This document shows, piece after piece, positions 22,721 through 33,462 of a DNA stretch of 64,000 nucleotides (positions within the stretch are counted from its first letter, which is position 1; each line of letters opens with the position of its first letter). Below the pieces are notes generated by a model. That model was not told the DNA's origin. It made no database searches and was given only the letters and a program-made list of their open reading frames with translations. The stretch comes from an alpha proteobacterium SCGC AAA028-D10 (GTDB lineage: Bacteria; Pseudomonadota; Alphaproteobacteria; Pelagibacterales; Pelagibacteraceae), in the NCBI GenBank assembly GCA_000510845.1, contig AZOF01000001.1:1-64000 (forward strand). The letters are read 5' to 3'. Position numbers and translations under genes: made by a program.

Positions 22721-24953
22721 TACTTTTTTTTATAAATTTATCAATTATCTTTTTTTCACCATATTTTTTAAAATTAATAATAACTTTATTATCTTCAATA
22801 TGAATCACTTTCCCATTGCCAAAATCTTCATGATTTACACTTTCGCCAACTTTAAAAATTGTATTATTATTGCTGTAGCTAATTTTATTAAAATTAGTCT
22901 TATTCTGTTTTGCTTGTTTTAATCTTTCCCAGCCAGGACTTCTTGACGGTTTGTCGTAGTCAATTTCCTGATTAAAATCAAAATCATTTTTTTGGTATTC
23001 TGAAAAATGATTTTTCATATTGATATTATCTTTAGGAAGTTCATCAACAAAACGTGAAGGAAGTGTTGGCATCCAGTCTATGTCCCGATCTCTCTTGCCA
23101 CCGTAAATTCTTCTATTATTTACAAAAGAGATAAATAATTTCTTTTTTGCTCTAGTAATTGCAACATAAGCAAGTCTCCTTTCCTCCTCAATTGCCTGAT
23201 GACCTTTTTCATCAATTGATTTTTGATGAGGAAACAATCCCTCTTCCCAACCAGGTAAAAAAACTACATCAAATTCAAGTCCTTTAGCGGCATGCATAGT
23301 CATTAAATTTATTTTTTCACCATCCCAATCTTGATCTATGGAGGTTTGTAATGAGATATTTTCAAGAAAATCTTGAAGGCTACTATAATTTTTCATTGAT
23401 AATATTAATTCTTTTAAGTTTTCTAATTTGCTGTCAGCTTCCGGTGTCTTTTCAGTCATCAGCATTTGAGAGTAGCCAGATTCATCAAGGACTCTTTCCG
23501 TTAGTTCATAATGACTTATTTCTTTTGATAATTTTCTCCATAACTGAATATCAGTGATAATTTTTTTTAAGTTTAAAATAGTTTTACCAGTGGAGTTTTC
23601 TTGTTCACAATATTTATGTGATGCTTGTTCTAAATTAATGCTTTTCTCTTTAGCGATTTTATGAATTTCTTTTAGAGTAGCATCTCCAATAGAGCGTTTT
23701 GGAGTATTGATAATCCTTTCAAAGGCAAGATCGTCATTTTCCTGATAAATAATTCTAATATAACAAATAGCATCTTTAATTTCTGCACGGTCGTAAAATT
23801 TTAATCCTCCAATAACTCTATAGGGTAGGTTAATTTTTATAAATCGATCCTCAAACTCTCTTGTTTGAAAAGCAGCTCTAACTAATATGGATATTTGATT
23901 GAGTGAATATTCTTTTGATAAATTCTTTTCAATTTCATCCGCCACTGCTACTGCTTCATCGTATCCGTTATTGTAGCAATTAACTTCTATCAAATCCCCT
24001 TTAGAATTTTCAGACCACAGTTTCTTGCCAAGTCTATCCTCATTATTAGAAATTAAAGAGGAGGCGGTATCTAAAATATTTTGAGTTGATCTATAGTTTT
24101 GTTCTAGCTTAATAACTTTTGTATTAGCGTTTAGTTTATCAAAATTCAAAATATTTTTTACCTCAGCACCGCGCCAACTATAGATAGATTGATCGTCATC
24201 TCCTACACAGCATAAATTATTATTTTTTTTCGATAATAAGTTTAGCCAAATATTTTGAATAAAGTTTGTGTCTTGATATTCGTCTACTAGAATATATTTA
24301 AAATTATTATGATATAATTCTAAAATTTCAGGCATAGTTTTAAATATTGTTACGCAATGTAAAATTAGATCTCCAAAATCCACACAGTTCATAATCCTCA
24401 ATCTTTGCTGATAAATTCTATATATTTTTAATGCAGTATCTTTAATGTAGTTTTCATTATTAATTTTAACTTCACTTGGAGTAAGACCTTTATTTTTCCA
24501 ATCATCTATAAAAGCAGCAACTAATTTGGGTGGTATTTTTTTTATATCAATGTTTTCCGATTCAATTATATTTTTTATTAGTCTTAACTGATCAAGTGTA
24601 TCTAAAATTGTAAAATTAGATTTTAAACCTACGGCTTCAGCATGGCGTCTTAAAATTTTATTACTAATTGAATGAAAAGTTCCAAGCCAAGGCAGAGAGG
24701 AAGATTGAGCACTAAGAATTTTTAATATTCTTTCTCTCATTTCATTTGCAGCTTTATTAGTAAAAGTTACACAAAGAATTTGACTGGCCCAACATTTTTG
24801 AGTTTCAATGAGATGAGCAACACGAGTTGTTAAAACTTTAGTTTTGCCAGATCCTGCTCCAGCCAAAATTAACAATGGTCCGTCGGTATGAATGACAGCT
24901 TCTTTTTGTTGATTATTGAGGTTTAATAAGTAATTTTGGCTAGTGGAATTCAT
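22707..24953 (-). CDS. uvrD: UvrD/PcrA-type DNA helicase
   Basis: This superfamily 1A helicase (748 residues) unwinds DNA in nucleotide excision and mismatch repair. Walker A is GAGSGKT (32-38). Further motifs are VDEYQDTN (Walker B), GDDDQSIYSWRGA, LEQNYRS, INLMTMHAAKGLEFD and EERRLAYVAITRAKK. The C-terminus ends in a Tudor-like PcrA/UvrD domain beginning KVGESVNHEDFGNGKV. The gene lies divergent to the AsmA-like gene with a 45-base spacer. Confidence 0.95.
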
Positions 24954-24998
24954 AAAATCAAATAGATCAAGTAGTTAACATAATATATCAAAAATTAA

Positions 24999-26486
24999 AT
25001 GATTCTTAGGAAATTAAAGTCTTTAAAGTTATTAATCACTTTAAACTCTTTTTATAATCATAAAGTTTATAGCCGAGCGATGGTTGCCTTTGCTGGTATA
25101 TTTTTTATTATTTTTTTATCACCATTTTTTATAGATCTTGAACGATATAAACCTGAGATAGAAAATCAGATTCAGGAGAAATTTTTTATCAAGGTTAGGA
25201 TTAATGAAAAGATTACTTATAAACCACTTATAAGGCCTCACATTGAATTATTTTCAGTAGATATTTTTGAAACTAACAAAAAAGAAGATGTTTATATTGG
25301 CAATATTTATAAAGTTAATCTTCGAATTAATATTTTTGATATAATTCTTAGAAAATTTAATATTACAGATGTTGAAGTTAATGATGGTATTATTGAAATA
25401 GAAAATAACTATTTTGATAATTTTTTTAAAAATGTAGATTCTATTAAAAGCCTTAAGGCGATTAAGGTTAACAATTTAGATTTAAAATATTCTTCAAATA
25501 AAAATTCTATTGAGATTAGTGATATTAATAGTGATATTATTTTTGACAATGGGAGTGTCAAAAGATTTGATTTGAAGGGAAATTTTTTTAACTTACCTTT
25601 TACAAGCAAGTTCCAAGGCGCAAAAAATAAAGATAAAAGTATTGGTAATTTATCTATACAGTCTAATGATCTAAAATTTTATTTTGATGCAGATTTGACT
25701 GATATTAATTTTTTAAAAAGTGAATTTTTAGGAAATGCAAAAATTCGATTTGTAAATTCTTTAAGCACAATTGGATTAAATAATTTAACTTTGCAGTTTA
25801 ATTTTGATTTAAAAGATGAATATGTAGATTTAAAAAATATTTTAGTTAATTCTTTTGTATATAAAGGAGAAGGTTCTGCAAAAATTGATTTTAAACCAAG
25901 ACTTTCATTAGTTAGTGAGTTTAATTTTATAGATGCAAATTTTAAAAAATTATCTAATGACAATCTTAAAAATTATTTAGTAAATAATAAATTATTTAAT
26001 ATTCATGAAGATTTCTATGGTGTCTTTAAATTAAATTTTAAAAATATGATTACTAATCATGATCTCTTTTCCGAAGCTAACGCTATCATCGTTGTTGAGG
26101 GCGGCGATGTAAATATTAAAGAATTAAATTTAATTTCCAAATTTAATGATTTATTAAAAATAAATGGACGCTTTATTACTCAGAATAGAGAAACAATATT
26201 TTTTTTTAATTCACAAATTAATCTCGTTAATATTAAAAATTTTTATAAAAAAACTAATGGAGCAAGGGAAAAGATAGCCCTTTTACCCAATGATGGTTTT
26301 TCTGGAATAATGAAAGGTGATTTAAATATGAGAAAGGGAAGGGTGGTGGTGAATGAAATTATTGGAAATAGTAATAAAAAATTTAATAAAAATAATCTTA
26401 ATATTGTTCAGGAAGAATTTAATCTGCGTTTAAATAAAGATATTATGAATGTTTTAGACCCAAGAATTTATAGTTTCTTATTCTAA
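24999..26486 (+). CDS. AsmA-like inner membrane protein
   Basis: The 495-residue protein has one N-terminal membrane segment (about 29-46). [21 protein letters not shown] follows in the position and pattern of AsmA family proteins, after which beta-rich repeats continue to the end. AsmA relatives are linked to outer membrane biogenesis and to transport of phospholipids across the periplasm. Only the N-terminal pattern supports the family; the exact role is unknown. ATG 25080 (codon 28) is an alternative start. The 3' end overlaps the converging fumC stop by four bases. Confidence 0.7.
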   Translation: MILRKLKSLKLLITLNSFYNHKVYSRAMVAFAGIFFIIFLSPFFIDLERYKPEIENQIQEKFFIKVRINEKITYKPLIRPHIELFSVDIFETNKKEDVYIGNIYKVNLRINIFDIILRKFNITDVEVNDGIIEIENNYFDNFFKNVDSIKSLKAIKVNNLDLKYSSNKNSIEISDINSDIIFDNGSVKRFDLKGNFFNLPFTSKFQGAKNKDKSIGNLSIQSNDLKFYFDADLTDINFLKSEFLGNAKIRFVNSLSTIGLNNLTLQFNFDLKDEYVDLKNILVNSFVYKGEGSAKIDFKPRLSLVSEFNFIDANFKKLSNDNLKNYLVNNKLFNIHEDFYGVFKLNFKNMITNHDLFSEANAIIVVEGGDVNIKELNLISKFNDLLKINGRFITQNRETIFFFNSQINLVNIKNFYKKTNGAREKIALLPNDGFSGIMKGDLNMRKGRVVVNEIIGNSNKKFNKNNLNIVQEEFNLRLNKDIMNVLDPRIYSFLF

Positions 26487-27871
26487 TTTGGATGAGTCAT
26501 TTTTTTTGGATTAATTAATCGATCGTATTCTTTTTCATTAACTAATCCGCTTTTCAGTGCTTCTTCTTTTAAAGACGTTCCATTCTTGTGCGCTTTTTTC
26601 GCAATCATAGAAGCATTATCGTAGCCGATTTTTGGAGCAAGAGCAGTTACTAGCATCAATGAACTATTTAATAGCTGAGAAATTCTTTTTGTATCTGCTT
26701 TAAGACCTTTTAGACAATATTTTACAAAACATTCAATAGAGTCAGATAATAATTCAATTGATTGAATCATGCTGTGACCAATCACTGGTTTAAAAACATT
26801 TAATTCAAAATGCCCGTTTGATGCAGCAATAGTAATTGTTGTATGATTACCAATGACTCTCGTACAAACCATAGTTACAGCTTCACACTGTGTCGGATTT
26901 ACTTTGCCAGGCATAATTGATGAACCTGGCTCATTTTCTGGAAGAATAAGCTCAGCATAACCAGCTCTCGGACCTGACCCAAGAAATCTTATATCGTTTG
27001 AAATTTTCATCATAGCAACAGCAAGAGTATTAAATGCACCAGACAAATTAACTATTGGTTCATGACTTGCAAGTGCTTCAAATTTATTTGGAGCAGTTCT
27101 AAATGGCAGTTTAGTAATCTTTTTAATCTCTAATGCAATTTTTTTATCAAAGCCCTTTTTAGTATTAATACCAGTACCAACAGCTGTTCCTCCTTGAGCT
27201 AAAAAATACATTTCCTTTAAAGCTATCTCTATACGTTTAATGCAATTTTTGATTTGCATGTGATAGCCAGAAAACTGCTGCCCTAAAGTTAGTGGAGTTG
27301 CGTCTTGAAGATGTGTTCTTCCAATTTTTACTATATTTTTAAATTTATTTACTTTTACAGATAATTCTTTTTCCAATAATTTTAAAGAAGGAAGAAGTCT
27401 TTCTTTTACATCAATAGCAACAGCTATGTGAATAGCACTTGGATAAGTATCATTTGTAGATTGTGATTTATTTACATGATCATTTGGATGAACGGGTTTT
27501 TTTGATCCTATTTTTCCACCTAAAATTTCAATTGCTCGATTAGAAATAACCTCATTAACATTCATATTAGTTTGAGTTCCAGAACCTGTTTGCCAAACTT
27601 TAAGTGGAAAATGATTGTCAAATTTTCCTTTAATTACCTCATCAGAGGCCTTTATAATTGCTTGAGAAATTTTTTTATCTAATGATTTGAATTTAAAATT
27701 AACGATAGCAGCGGCTTTTTTAACAATGGCTATAGCTCTTATAATCTCTAGTGGGACTAATATTTTTCCAATTTTAAAGTATTTTAATGAACGTTCTGTT
27801 TGAGCTCCCCAATATTTATCTCCTGGAACTTTGATTTTACCAAAACTGTCAGATTCAATTCTTGATGCCAT
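26483..27871 (-). CDS. fumC: Fumarate hydratase, class II
   Basis: FumC interconverts fumarate and malate in the TCA cycle and needs no iron-sulfur cluster. The family signature [13 protein letters not shown] is at 316-328 and includes the catalytic serine. Other motifs are [17 protein letters not shown] and [15 protein letters not shown], typical of class II fumarases. The length is 462 residues. It ends overlapping the AsmA-like gene and starts 60 bases from a diverging SDR gene. Confidence 0.96.
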   Translation of the reverse strand: MASRIESDSFGKIKVPGDKYWGAQTERSLKYFKIGKILVPLEIIRAIAIVKKAAAIVNFKFKSLDKKISQAIIKASDEVIKGKFDNHFPLKVWQTGSGTQTNMNVNEVISNRAIEILGGKIGSKKPVHPNDHVNKSQSTNDTYPSAIHIAVAIDVKERLLPSLKLLEKELSVKVNKFKNIVKIGRTHLQDATPLTLGQQFSGYHMQIKNCIKRIEIALKEMYFLAQGGTAVGTGINTKKGFDKKIALEIKKITKLPFRTAPNKFEALASHEPIVNLSGAFNTLAVAMMKISNDIRFLGSGPRAGYAELILPENEPGSSIMPGKVNPTQCEAVTMVCTRVIGNHTTITIAASNGHFELNVFKPVIGHSMIQSIELLSDSIECFVKYCLKGLKADTKRISQLLNSSLMLVTALAPKIGYDNASMIAKKAHKNGTSLKEEALKSGLVNEKEYDRLINPKKMTHPN

Positions 27872-27931
27872 ATCAGTATTATCTTATATCACTATTGATA
27901 ATTTTTAATAGTTGCTAATCAAGTAAAATTT

Positions 27932-28684
27932 ATGAATGTTGTAATTATAGGAGCTACTTTCGGTATAGGTTATGAACTTGGCAAAAAATACTTAGATCAG
28001 TGTGATAATTTAATTTTATTAGGAAGAACTCAAGAAAAATTACAAAATTTAAAATTAGAATTCAATTCAAAAAGAACAAAAATATCAACATTTTCTTTAG
28101 ACGTTACAGATAAAGTAAATTCTCAGAAAATTATTAATGAAATTATAAAAGAATTTAAAACTATTGATCTAGCTGTTTATTGCTCTGGTTATTATGAACC
28201 GCATGATACTTTTGATATTAGGTTAGATTTATTTGAAAAAACTTTTGCAGTAAATTTTTTCGGTATGATTAATTGTTTTTCAATTTTATTGCCTCATTTT
28301 AAGTTACAAAAATTTGGTCATCTTGCAGCCATTAGTTCACTCGCAGGACTTGGAGGATTACCAAACTCGTCATCTTATGGACCCTCAAAAGCCGCTATGA
28401 TTAATTATTTTGAGTCTATTAAAATTGATTGTGATCAAAATAATATCTCTTTAAGTATTATTAATCCTGGTTTTGTTAAATCAAGACTAACAGAAAAAAA
28501 TACATTTGATATGCCATTTATTATGGAAACAGATAAAGCTGCTGAAATTATTTTTGAAGGACTATTGAGTAAAAAATATGACATTACTTTTCCAATACAG
28601 ATGAAAATTATTTTTAAAATTCTACAAATTTTACCAAGACCAATTTATTTTTTTTTAGTGAGAATTTTAACTAAGAATATTTAA
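27932..28684 (+). CDS. Short-chain dehydrogenase/reductase
   Basis: The 250-residue protein has a Rossmann fold with GATFGIGYELGKK at the N-terminus. The SDR active site shows Ser in ISSLAG and the YGPSKAA motif with catalytic Tyr and Lys. The end is hydrophobic (PRPIYFFLVRIL), suggesting membrane association. The substrate cannot be told. It is followed with no gap by a small ferredoxin-like gene, so the two are likely cotranscribed. Confidence 0.85.
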   Translation: MNVVIIGATFGIGYELGKKYLDQCDNLILLGRTQEKLQNLKLEFNSKRTKISTFSLDVTDKVNSQKIINEIIKEFKTIDLAVYCSGYYEPHDTFDIRLDLFEKTFAVNFFGMINCFSILLPHFKLQKFGHLAAISSLAGLGGLPNSSSYGPSKAAMINYFESIKIDCDQNNISLSIINPGFVKSRLTEKNTFDMPFIMETDKAAEIIFEGLLSKKYDITFPIQMKIIFKILQILPRPIYFFLVRILTKNI

Positions 28685-28990
28685 ATGTTTTTTGAAAAAC
28701 ATGTTTTTTGTTGCATTAATAAAAGGCCCGATTCTAATCCAAAAGGTTGCTGCAGTTCAAAGAATTCAGAAAAATTACAAACTGAATTAAAGATCAAGAT
28801 AAAAGACTTAAAACTAAATAAAAAAATTAGAATTAATAAATCCGGCTGTTTAGATAGATGTGAATCTGGACCAGTAATGGTCATTTACCCAGAGGGTGTT
28901 TGGTACTCCTTTAAAAACTCAGAAGATATTGATGAGATTTTAAATTCTCATTTATTAAATAATAAGATTGTTGAAAGATTAAAAATATAA
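28685..28990 (+). CDS. Thioredoxin-like 2Fe-2S ferredoxin family protein
   Basis: The 101-residue protein starts HVFCCINKRPDSNPKGCC and later has SGCLDRCESGPVMVIYPEGVWY. The spaced cysteines match the (2Fe-2S) ferredoxin family related to the 24-kDa NADH dehydrogenase subunit. The ATG directly follows the SDR stop codon. The electron partner is unknown; the SDR next door is a candidate only by adjacency. Confidence 0.8.
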   Translation: MFFEKHVFCCINKRPDSNPKGCCSSKNSEKLQTELKIKIKDLKLNKKIRINKSGCLDRCESGPVMVIYPEGVWYSFKNSEDIDEILNSHLLNNKIVERLKI

Positions 28991-28993
28991 TTT

Positions 28994-30169
28994 TTATTTT
29001 AACGCGGCTAAGATATCTTTTTTTAAATCAGAAACTGTTTCTAAACCAATAGAAAGTCTTATTAAATTTTCAGTAATGCCAAGGGATAATCTTTCATTTT
29101 CAGATAAAATACGATGAGTTGTTGTTGTTGGGTGAGTTACAATAGATTTTGTATCACCTAAATTGTTAGAAATATCAAATATTTTTAATTTATTAATAAA
29201 TTTGAAAGCATCATTCTTTTTTCCTTTAATTTTAAAACTTAAAATTGTTCCACCAAGAGTTTGCTGCTTTTTAGCAAGCGAGTATTGAGAAAAATTTCTT
29301 AAAAATGGATAAAATACTTTTTCAATTTTAGAATGCTTATCTAAAAGTTGAGCAATTTCTAAAGCAATATTAGACTGTGCTTCTACTCTAATTTTAATAG
29401 TTTCTAAACCTTTTAGTAAAACCCAAGCATTGAACGGACTAATAGCAGGACCCGTGTGCCTTAAGAAAGGTTTTAAAACATTTTCTTTAAATTTTGTTGA
29501 AGATAATATTGCTCCACCCAAAACTCTCCCTTGTCCGTCAATATGTTTTGTTCCAGAGTAAACAATAATATCTGCTCCTAATAAAACCGGTTTTTGCAAA
29601 ACAGGGCTTGCAAAAATATTATCAACAACTGTTCTAATTTTATGTTTTTTTGCGATATTACAAACTGCTTTAATATCAATTAATTCTAAGAGTGGATTTG
29701 AAGGAGTTTCAAAGAAAAAAATCTTTGTATTTTTTTTAATAGCTTCTCTCCATTCATTTATATTTTTTCCATCTATAAATGTTACTTCAATCCCATATCT
29801 AGGCAGAATATTTTTAACAATTTCTTTGCAAGATCCAAATAAAGCAGAAGAGGAAACTAAATGATCTCCAGCTTTTAATTGACACATTAATGAAAAAAAA
29901 ACAGCAGCCATTCCGCTTGCTGTTGCAAAACAGTCTTCAGAACCATCCAGTAGGGCTAATCTTTTCTCAAATATTTCAACTGTAGGATTTGAGTAACGGG
30001 TATACTGAAAGCCTTTCTTGCTACCTTTAAAGATGGCTTCTGCTTGCTCAGCACTATCATAAACAAACCCTGATGTTAGAAATAACGCTTCTGAAGTTTC
30101 GTTAAACTGACTTCTATTTAATCCTCCTCGAATTAAATTAGTGTTAGTTCCAAGTTTTGTTTTTTTCAT
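28994..30169 (-). CDS. metZ: O-succinylhomoserine sulfhydrylase
   Basis: MetZ is a PLP enzyme of the Cys/Met metabolism family that makes homocysteine from O-succinylhomoserine and sulfide. The PLP lysine is in VYSGTKHIDGQGRVLGG; FFETPSNPLLELIDI and VDNIFASPVLQKP are family motifs. The length of 391 residues and the motif IDGQGRVLGG favour MetZ over cystathionine gamma-synthase, but the split inside the family is subtle. It is the last gene of the metF-metE-metZ operon, overlapping metE by four bases. Confidence 0.88.
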   Translation of the reverse strand: MKKTKLGTNTNLIRGGLNRSQFNETSEALFLTSGFVYDSAEQAEAIFKGSKKGFQYTRYSNPTVEIFEKRLALLDGSEDCFATASGMAAVFFSLMCQLKAGDHLVSSSALFGSCKEIVKNILPRYGIEVTFIDGKNINEWREAIKKNTKIFFFETPSNPLLELIDIKAVCNIAKKHKIRTVVDNIFASPVLQKPVLLGADIIVYSGTKHIDGQGRVLGGAILSSTKFKENVLKPFLRHTGPAISPFNAWVLLKGLETIKIRVEAQSNIALEIAQLLDKHSKIEKVFYPFLRNFSQYSLAKKQQTLGGTILSFKIKGKKNDAFKFINKLKIFDISNNLGDTKSIVTHPTTTTHRILSENERLSLGITENLIRLSIGLETVSDLKKDILAALK

Positions 30170-32445
30170 TTCTCAGTTCTTAATTCCTTTGCCGCTTGCA
30201 CCATAGTTTCAAGTGCAGCTATTGTTTCGGGCCAGCCTCTAGTTTTAAGTCCACAATCTGGATTCACCCAAATTCTTTTCTTATCAATTAACTTAGAAGC
30301 TTTTTGAATAAGTTCTTTCATTTCATTTTTATTAGGAACTCTAGGAGAATGAATGTCATAGACACCAGGTCCCACTTCGTTTGGATATTTGAATTTTTCA
30401 AATGTTTTTAATAATTCCATTCTAGATCTTGATGTTTCTATGGAGATAACGTCAGCATCTAAAGCAGCAATTGCATCAATAATATCCTCAAATTCAGCGT
30501 AACACATATGCGTGTGAATTTGAGTTTCATCTTTTGCTACAGCAGCAGAAATTTGGAAAGCTTTAACAGCCCAATCTAAATATTGTTTCCAATCACTTTT
30601 CTTTAGAGGCAAACCTTCTCTCAAAGCAGGTTCGTCAATCTGAATCATTTTAATGCTATTATTTTCAAGATCTTCAACTTCATCTCTTATTGCAAAAGCA
30701 ATTTGTAATGCAGTATCTTTTCTTGGTTGGTCATCTCTAACAAAAGACCATTGTAAAATCGTTATTGGGCCCGTTAACATTCCTTTAACGATTTTCTTTG
30801 TTTGTTGTTGTGCAAATTTTGACCATTGTACAGTCATAGATTGTGGACGAGAAACATCGCCAAATATAATTGGAGGTTTTACACATCGCGATCCATAACT
30901 TTGTACCCAGCCACTAGATGTAAATGTAAATCCTTTAAGCTGTTCACCAAAGTATTCAACCATGTCATTTCTTTCAAACTCACCATGAACAATAACGTCG
31001 ATATCTATTTGCTCTTGTTTCTTAATAGTATCGATTGTTTTTACTTTTAGAAAATCCTCATACTCTTTTAAGCTTAATTCATTTTTCTTAAATTTAGCTC
31101 TGGCATTTCTTATATCAGATGTTTGAGGAAAAGATCCAATAGTTGTCGTTGGATATAAAGGTAATTTAAATACCTTCGTTTGTATTTCAGATCTTTTAAC
31201 AAAGTTAGATTTTCTATTTAAAATCTGCGTTGTAATATTTTTGGCTCTTTGTTTAACTTTATCATCATGAATTAACTCAGATGTTGCTCTGCTTGTGATA
31301 TCTTTTTTATTTTCATCTAAGTAATTTTTGATTTCATTGTTACCTTTATTTAATGAAATTTTAATATGATTAAGTTCAATAAGTTTTTGTTTAGAAAATG
31401 ATAACCATCTTCTAATTTTTTCAGGAACTTTAGTTTCTAAACTCAAATCATAAGGAGTATGCAGTAGTGGACAAGAAGATGAGACCCACAAGTTTTTTAT
31501 ATTTTTTGAATACTCTGTTACTTGTTCAATTTTTTTATTAACATCAGATTTCCAAATATTTCTTCCATCAACAATTCCAATAGAAATTGTTTTATTAGTA
31601 TCCTTTAAAGAGTTCATATTTGAAATATTTCCACGTATTAAATCAAAATGAACACCATCTACATCGCTTTCTAAAATTTCTTTTTCAACTTCAGCATCCA
31701 ACTTTTCAAAGTAAGTTGTTAAGATAATTTTAGATGAACCTGCAAATTTCTTTAATTGATTTAAAGTTTTTTTGATTAGTTTAGTAAAATCAGCATTCTG
31801 ATTTTTTACTAAAATAGGCTCATCAATTTGGATCCATTCAGCCCCTTTCTTATTTAAACCAGATAAAATTTCAGCATAAACTGGAAGTAAATTATCTAAT
31901 AAATCAAAGCTTTTAAAAGATTCATCCGTAGTCTTTCCAAGACTTAAAAAAGTCAGAGGCCCCAGAATAATTGGCTTGGTATTAAAGCCTAATTTTTTTG
32001 CCTCATCAAATTCATCAAACGGTTTATTTGAACTTAATTTGAATTTTTGATTTTTTGAAAATTCTGGCACTAAGTAATGATAGTTAGTGTCAAACCATTT
32101 TGTCATTTCAAGCGCTGGAACATCTAAATCTTTTGTTTGAGAGCCGCGTGCCATTGCAAAATAAGTTTTAAAAGAAACTTTATCGTCTTTATGTTTGTAT
32201 CTTTCAGGAATTGAGCCAACTAAACAAATAGTATCTAGAACTTGATCATAAAAAGAAAAATCATTTGAGCAAATAAAATCTACACCATTATCTTTTTGTG
32301 TTTGCCAATTATTTTTTTTTAATTCATTGGCACATTTTAATAAATCAGCCTCAGAAATTTCAGATTTCCAATATTTTTCTAAAGCATTCTTCAATTCTCT
32401 TTTTGGACCTATTCTTGGGTAACCAATACAATTTACTTTTATCAT
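30166..32445 (-). CDS. metE: Cobalamin-independent methionine synthase MetE
   Basis: MetE transfers a methyl group from 5-methyltetrahydrofolate (polyglutamate) to homocysteine without vitamin B12. The 759-residue protein has the tandem MetE domains. Zinc and substrate motifs seen are HGEFERNDMVEYFGEQL, QIDEPALREGLP, HTHMCYAEF and PDCGLKTRGW, with zinc ligand Cys731. It overlaps metF by one base upstream and metZ downstream, so the operon makes methionine from methylene-folate, O-succinylhomoserine and sulfide. Confidence 0.97.
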   Translation of the reverse strand: MIKVNCIGYPRIGPKRELKNALEKYWKSEISEADLLKCANELKKNNWQTQKDNGVDFICSNDFSFYDQVLDTICLVGSIPERYKHKDDKVSFKTYFAMARGSQTKDLDVPALEMTKWFDTNYHYLVPEFSKNQKFKLSSNKPFDEFDEAKKLGFNTKPIILGPLTFLSLGKTTDESFKSFDLLDNLLPVYAEILSGLNKKGAEWIQIDEPILVKNQNADFTKLIKKTLNQLKKFAGSSKIILTTYFEKLDAEVEKEILESDVDGVHFDLIRGNISNMNSLKDTNKTISIGIVDGRNIWKSDVNKKIEQVTEYSKNIKNLWVSSSCPLLHTPYDLSLETKVPEKIRRWLSFSKQKLIELNHIKISLNKGNNEIKNYLDENKKDITSRATSELIHDDKVKQRAKNITTQILNRKSNFVKRSEIQTKVFKLPLYPTTTIGSFPQTSDIRNARAKFKKNELSLKEYEDFLKVKTIDTIKKQEQIDIDVIVHGEFERNDMVEYFGEQLKGFTFTSSGWVQSYGSRCVKPPIIFGDVSRPQSMTVQWSKFAQQQTKKIVKGMLTGPITILQWSFVRDDQPRKDTALQIAFAIRDEVEDLENNSIKMIQIDEPALREGLPLKKSDWKQYLDWAVKAFQISAAVAKDETQIHTHMCYAEFEDIIDAIAALDADVISIETSRSRMELLKTFEKFKYPNEVGPGVYDIHSPRVPNKNEMKELIQKASKLIDKKRIWVNPDCGLKTRGWPETIAALETMVQAAKELRTEK

Positions 32446-33332
32446 TATGCGTATAACTCCTTCTGTTGTTTATTTTGGGTTGCTATTTTATCGCCGATAA
32501 GCCTTTTACATACTGCGTAGCTAAGTTCATATTTATTAAGGGTATAAAAATGAAATTCATCAACTCCCTCAGCGTGTAATTTTTTGACTAAATCACATGC
32601 AATACTTGCGCCCACAATCTTTTGAATTTCACTATCAGTTTCAAGGCCTGCAAATTCTTTTTCAATCCAATTAGGAATTGTTGTTCCACATTTTGAGCTA
32701 AAATTTTTAACTTTTTCAAAATTATCTATGGGCAAAATACCCGGTATGATTGGAATTTTAATCCCAAGAGATACTGCTCTATCTCTAAATTTTAAAAATT
32801 TTTCATAATTAAAAAAAAACTGCGTAATTATTTTATCTGCCCCTTGATCAACTTTATTTTTTAAATTCTCAAGATCTTTAATTTCATTTTCAGACTCTGG
32901 ATGTTTTTCAGGATATCCGGCTATTGCAATTTCAAAGTTACCTAATTTTTTTAGACCTTTAACCATATCAGCGGCATTAATATATCCCTCTTTATGTGGC
33001 ACATATTTTGAGTTTTTAGTTCTGACGTCACCACGTAGTGCAACAATTTTATTTATTCCATTTTTTAACCAACTAAGGGCAACTGAGTTAACTTCATCCT
33101 TACTCATATCAACACAAGTAAGGTGTCCAGCTGCTGGAATAGTGGATTTATTTTTTATTTTTTTAACTAAAAAATCGCTTTTATCGCGTTCTCCACCTCC
33201 TGCACCGAAGGTTACTGAAAAAAATTTAGGAGAAAATTGTTCTAATTTTTTTAAACTTAGCCATAAATTGTTTTGACCTGTTTCGTCCTTAGCAGGAAAA
33301 AATTCGAAACTAATACTTAAATCTTTGTTCAT
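32445..33332 (-). CDS. metF: Methylenetetrahydrofolate reductase MetF
   Basis: MetF is a flavoenzyme that reduces 5,10-methylene-THF to 5-methyl-THF, the methyl donor for MetE. The 295-residue TIM barrel shows FEFFPAKDETG, FSVTFGAGG, HLTCVDMSKDEV, ALRGDVR, DKIITQFFF and PIIPGILPI, all family motifs. It is the first gene of the operon. Its 5' leader carries a SAM-II-like riboswitch and a terminator hairpin, so methionine-pathway expression is probably shut off by S-adenosylmethionine. Confidence 0.96.
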   Translation of the reverse strand: MNKDLSISFEFFPAKDETGQNNLWLSLKKLEQFSPKFFSVTFGAGGGERDKSDFLVKKIKNKSTIPAAGHLTCVDMSKDEVNSVALSWLKNGINKIVALRGDVRTKNSKYVPHKEGYINAADMVKGLKKLGNFEIAIAGYPEKHPESENEIKDLENLKNKVDQGADKIITQFFFNYEKFLKFRDRAVSLGIKIPIIPGILPIDNFEKVKNFSSKCGTTIPNWIEKEFAGLETDSEIQKIVGASIACDLVKKLHAEGVDEFHFYTLNKYELSYAVCKRLIGDKIATQNKQQKELYA

Positions 33333-33370
33333 AATTTACTTTACAACAAAGGTTTTTGGAAATTTTTTCT

Positions 33371-33396
33371 AAAAACCACCAGATAAAGCGGCGGTT
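33371..33396 (-). terminator. Candidate riboswitch-controlled terminator of the met operon
   Basis: On the minus strand AACCGCC (33396-33390) pairs with GGTGGTT (33380-33374), with one G-T pair, around a nine-base loop. T residues run to 33371. It lies between the SAM-II-like aptamer and metF. The loop sequence CGCTTTA (33390-33384) is a perfect complement of TAAAGCG in the aptamer (33413-33407), which could form a competing antiterminator. The stem is short, so strength is uncertain. Confidence 0.55.
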
Positions 33397-33404
33397 ACAG
33401 ATGC

Positions 33405-33458
33405 CTCGCTTTAGCTGGATTTATATAGCGCCCGCAATTTGAAATAACTCAGCGCTGT
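33405..33458 (-). promoter_or_regulatory. SAM-II-like riboswitch aptamer upstream of metF
   Basis: Read on the minus strand, the element opens with AGCGC, which pairs with GCGCT after a roughly 20-base loop beginning TGAGTTA. An A/T-rich linker with ATAAAT follows, and then the conserved AGCTAAAG segment. This layout matches SAM-II aptamers, which are short H-type pseudoknots found before methionine genes in alphaproteobacteria. I could not place the second pseudoknot stem with confidence, and the related SAM-V class is an alternative. Position before metF-metE-metZ strongly favours SAM sensing. Confidence 0.65.
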
Positions 33459-33462
33459 GAAT

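Noticed and set aside
30653-31050. Plus-strand frames inside metE
   Set aside because: Antisense to an intact metE with clear motifs; no separate start signal or family resemblance.
33332-33370. A second, SAM-V aptamer between the terminator and metF
   Set aside because: Only about 39 bases remain before the ATG, with no stem or conserved segment, so a tandem SAM-II/SAM-V switch is not supported.
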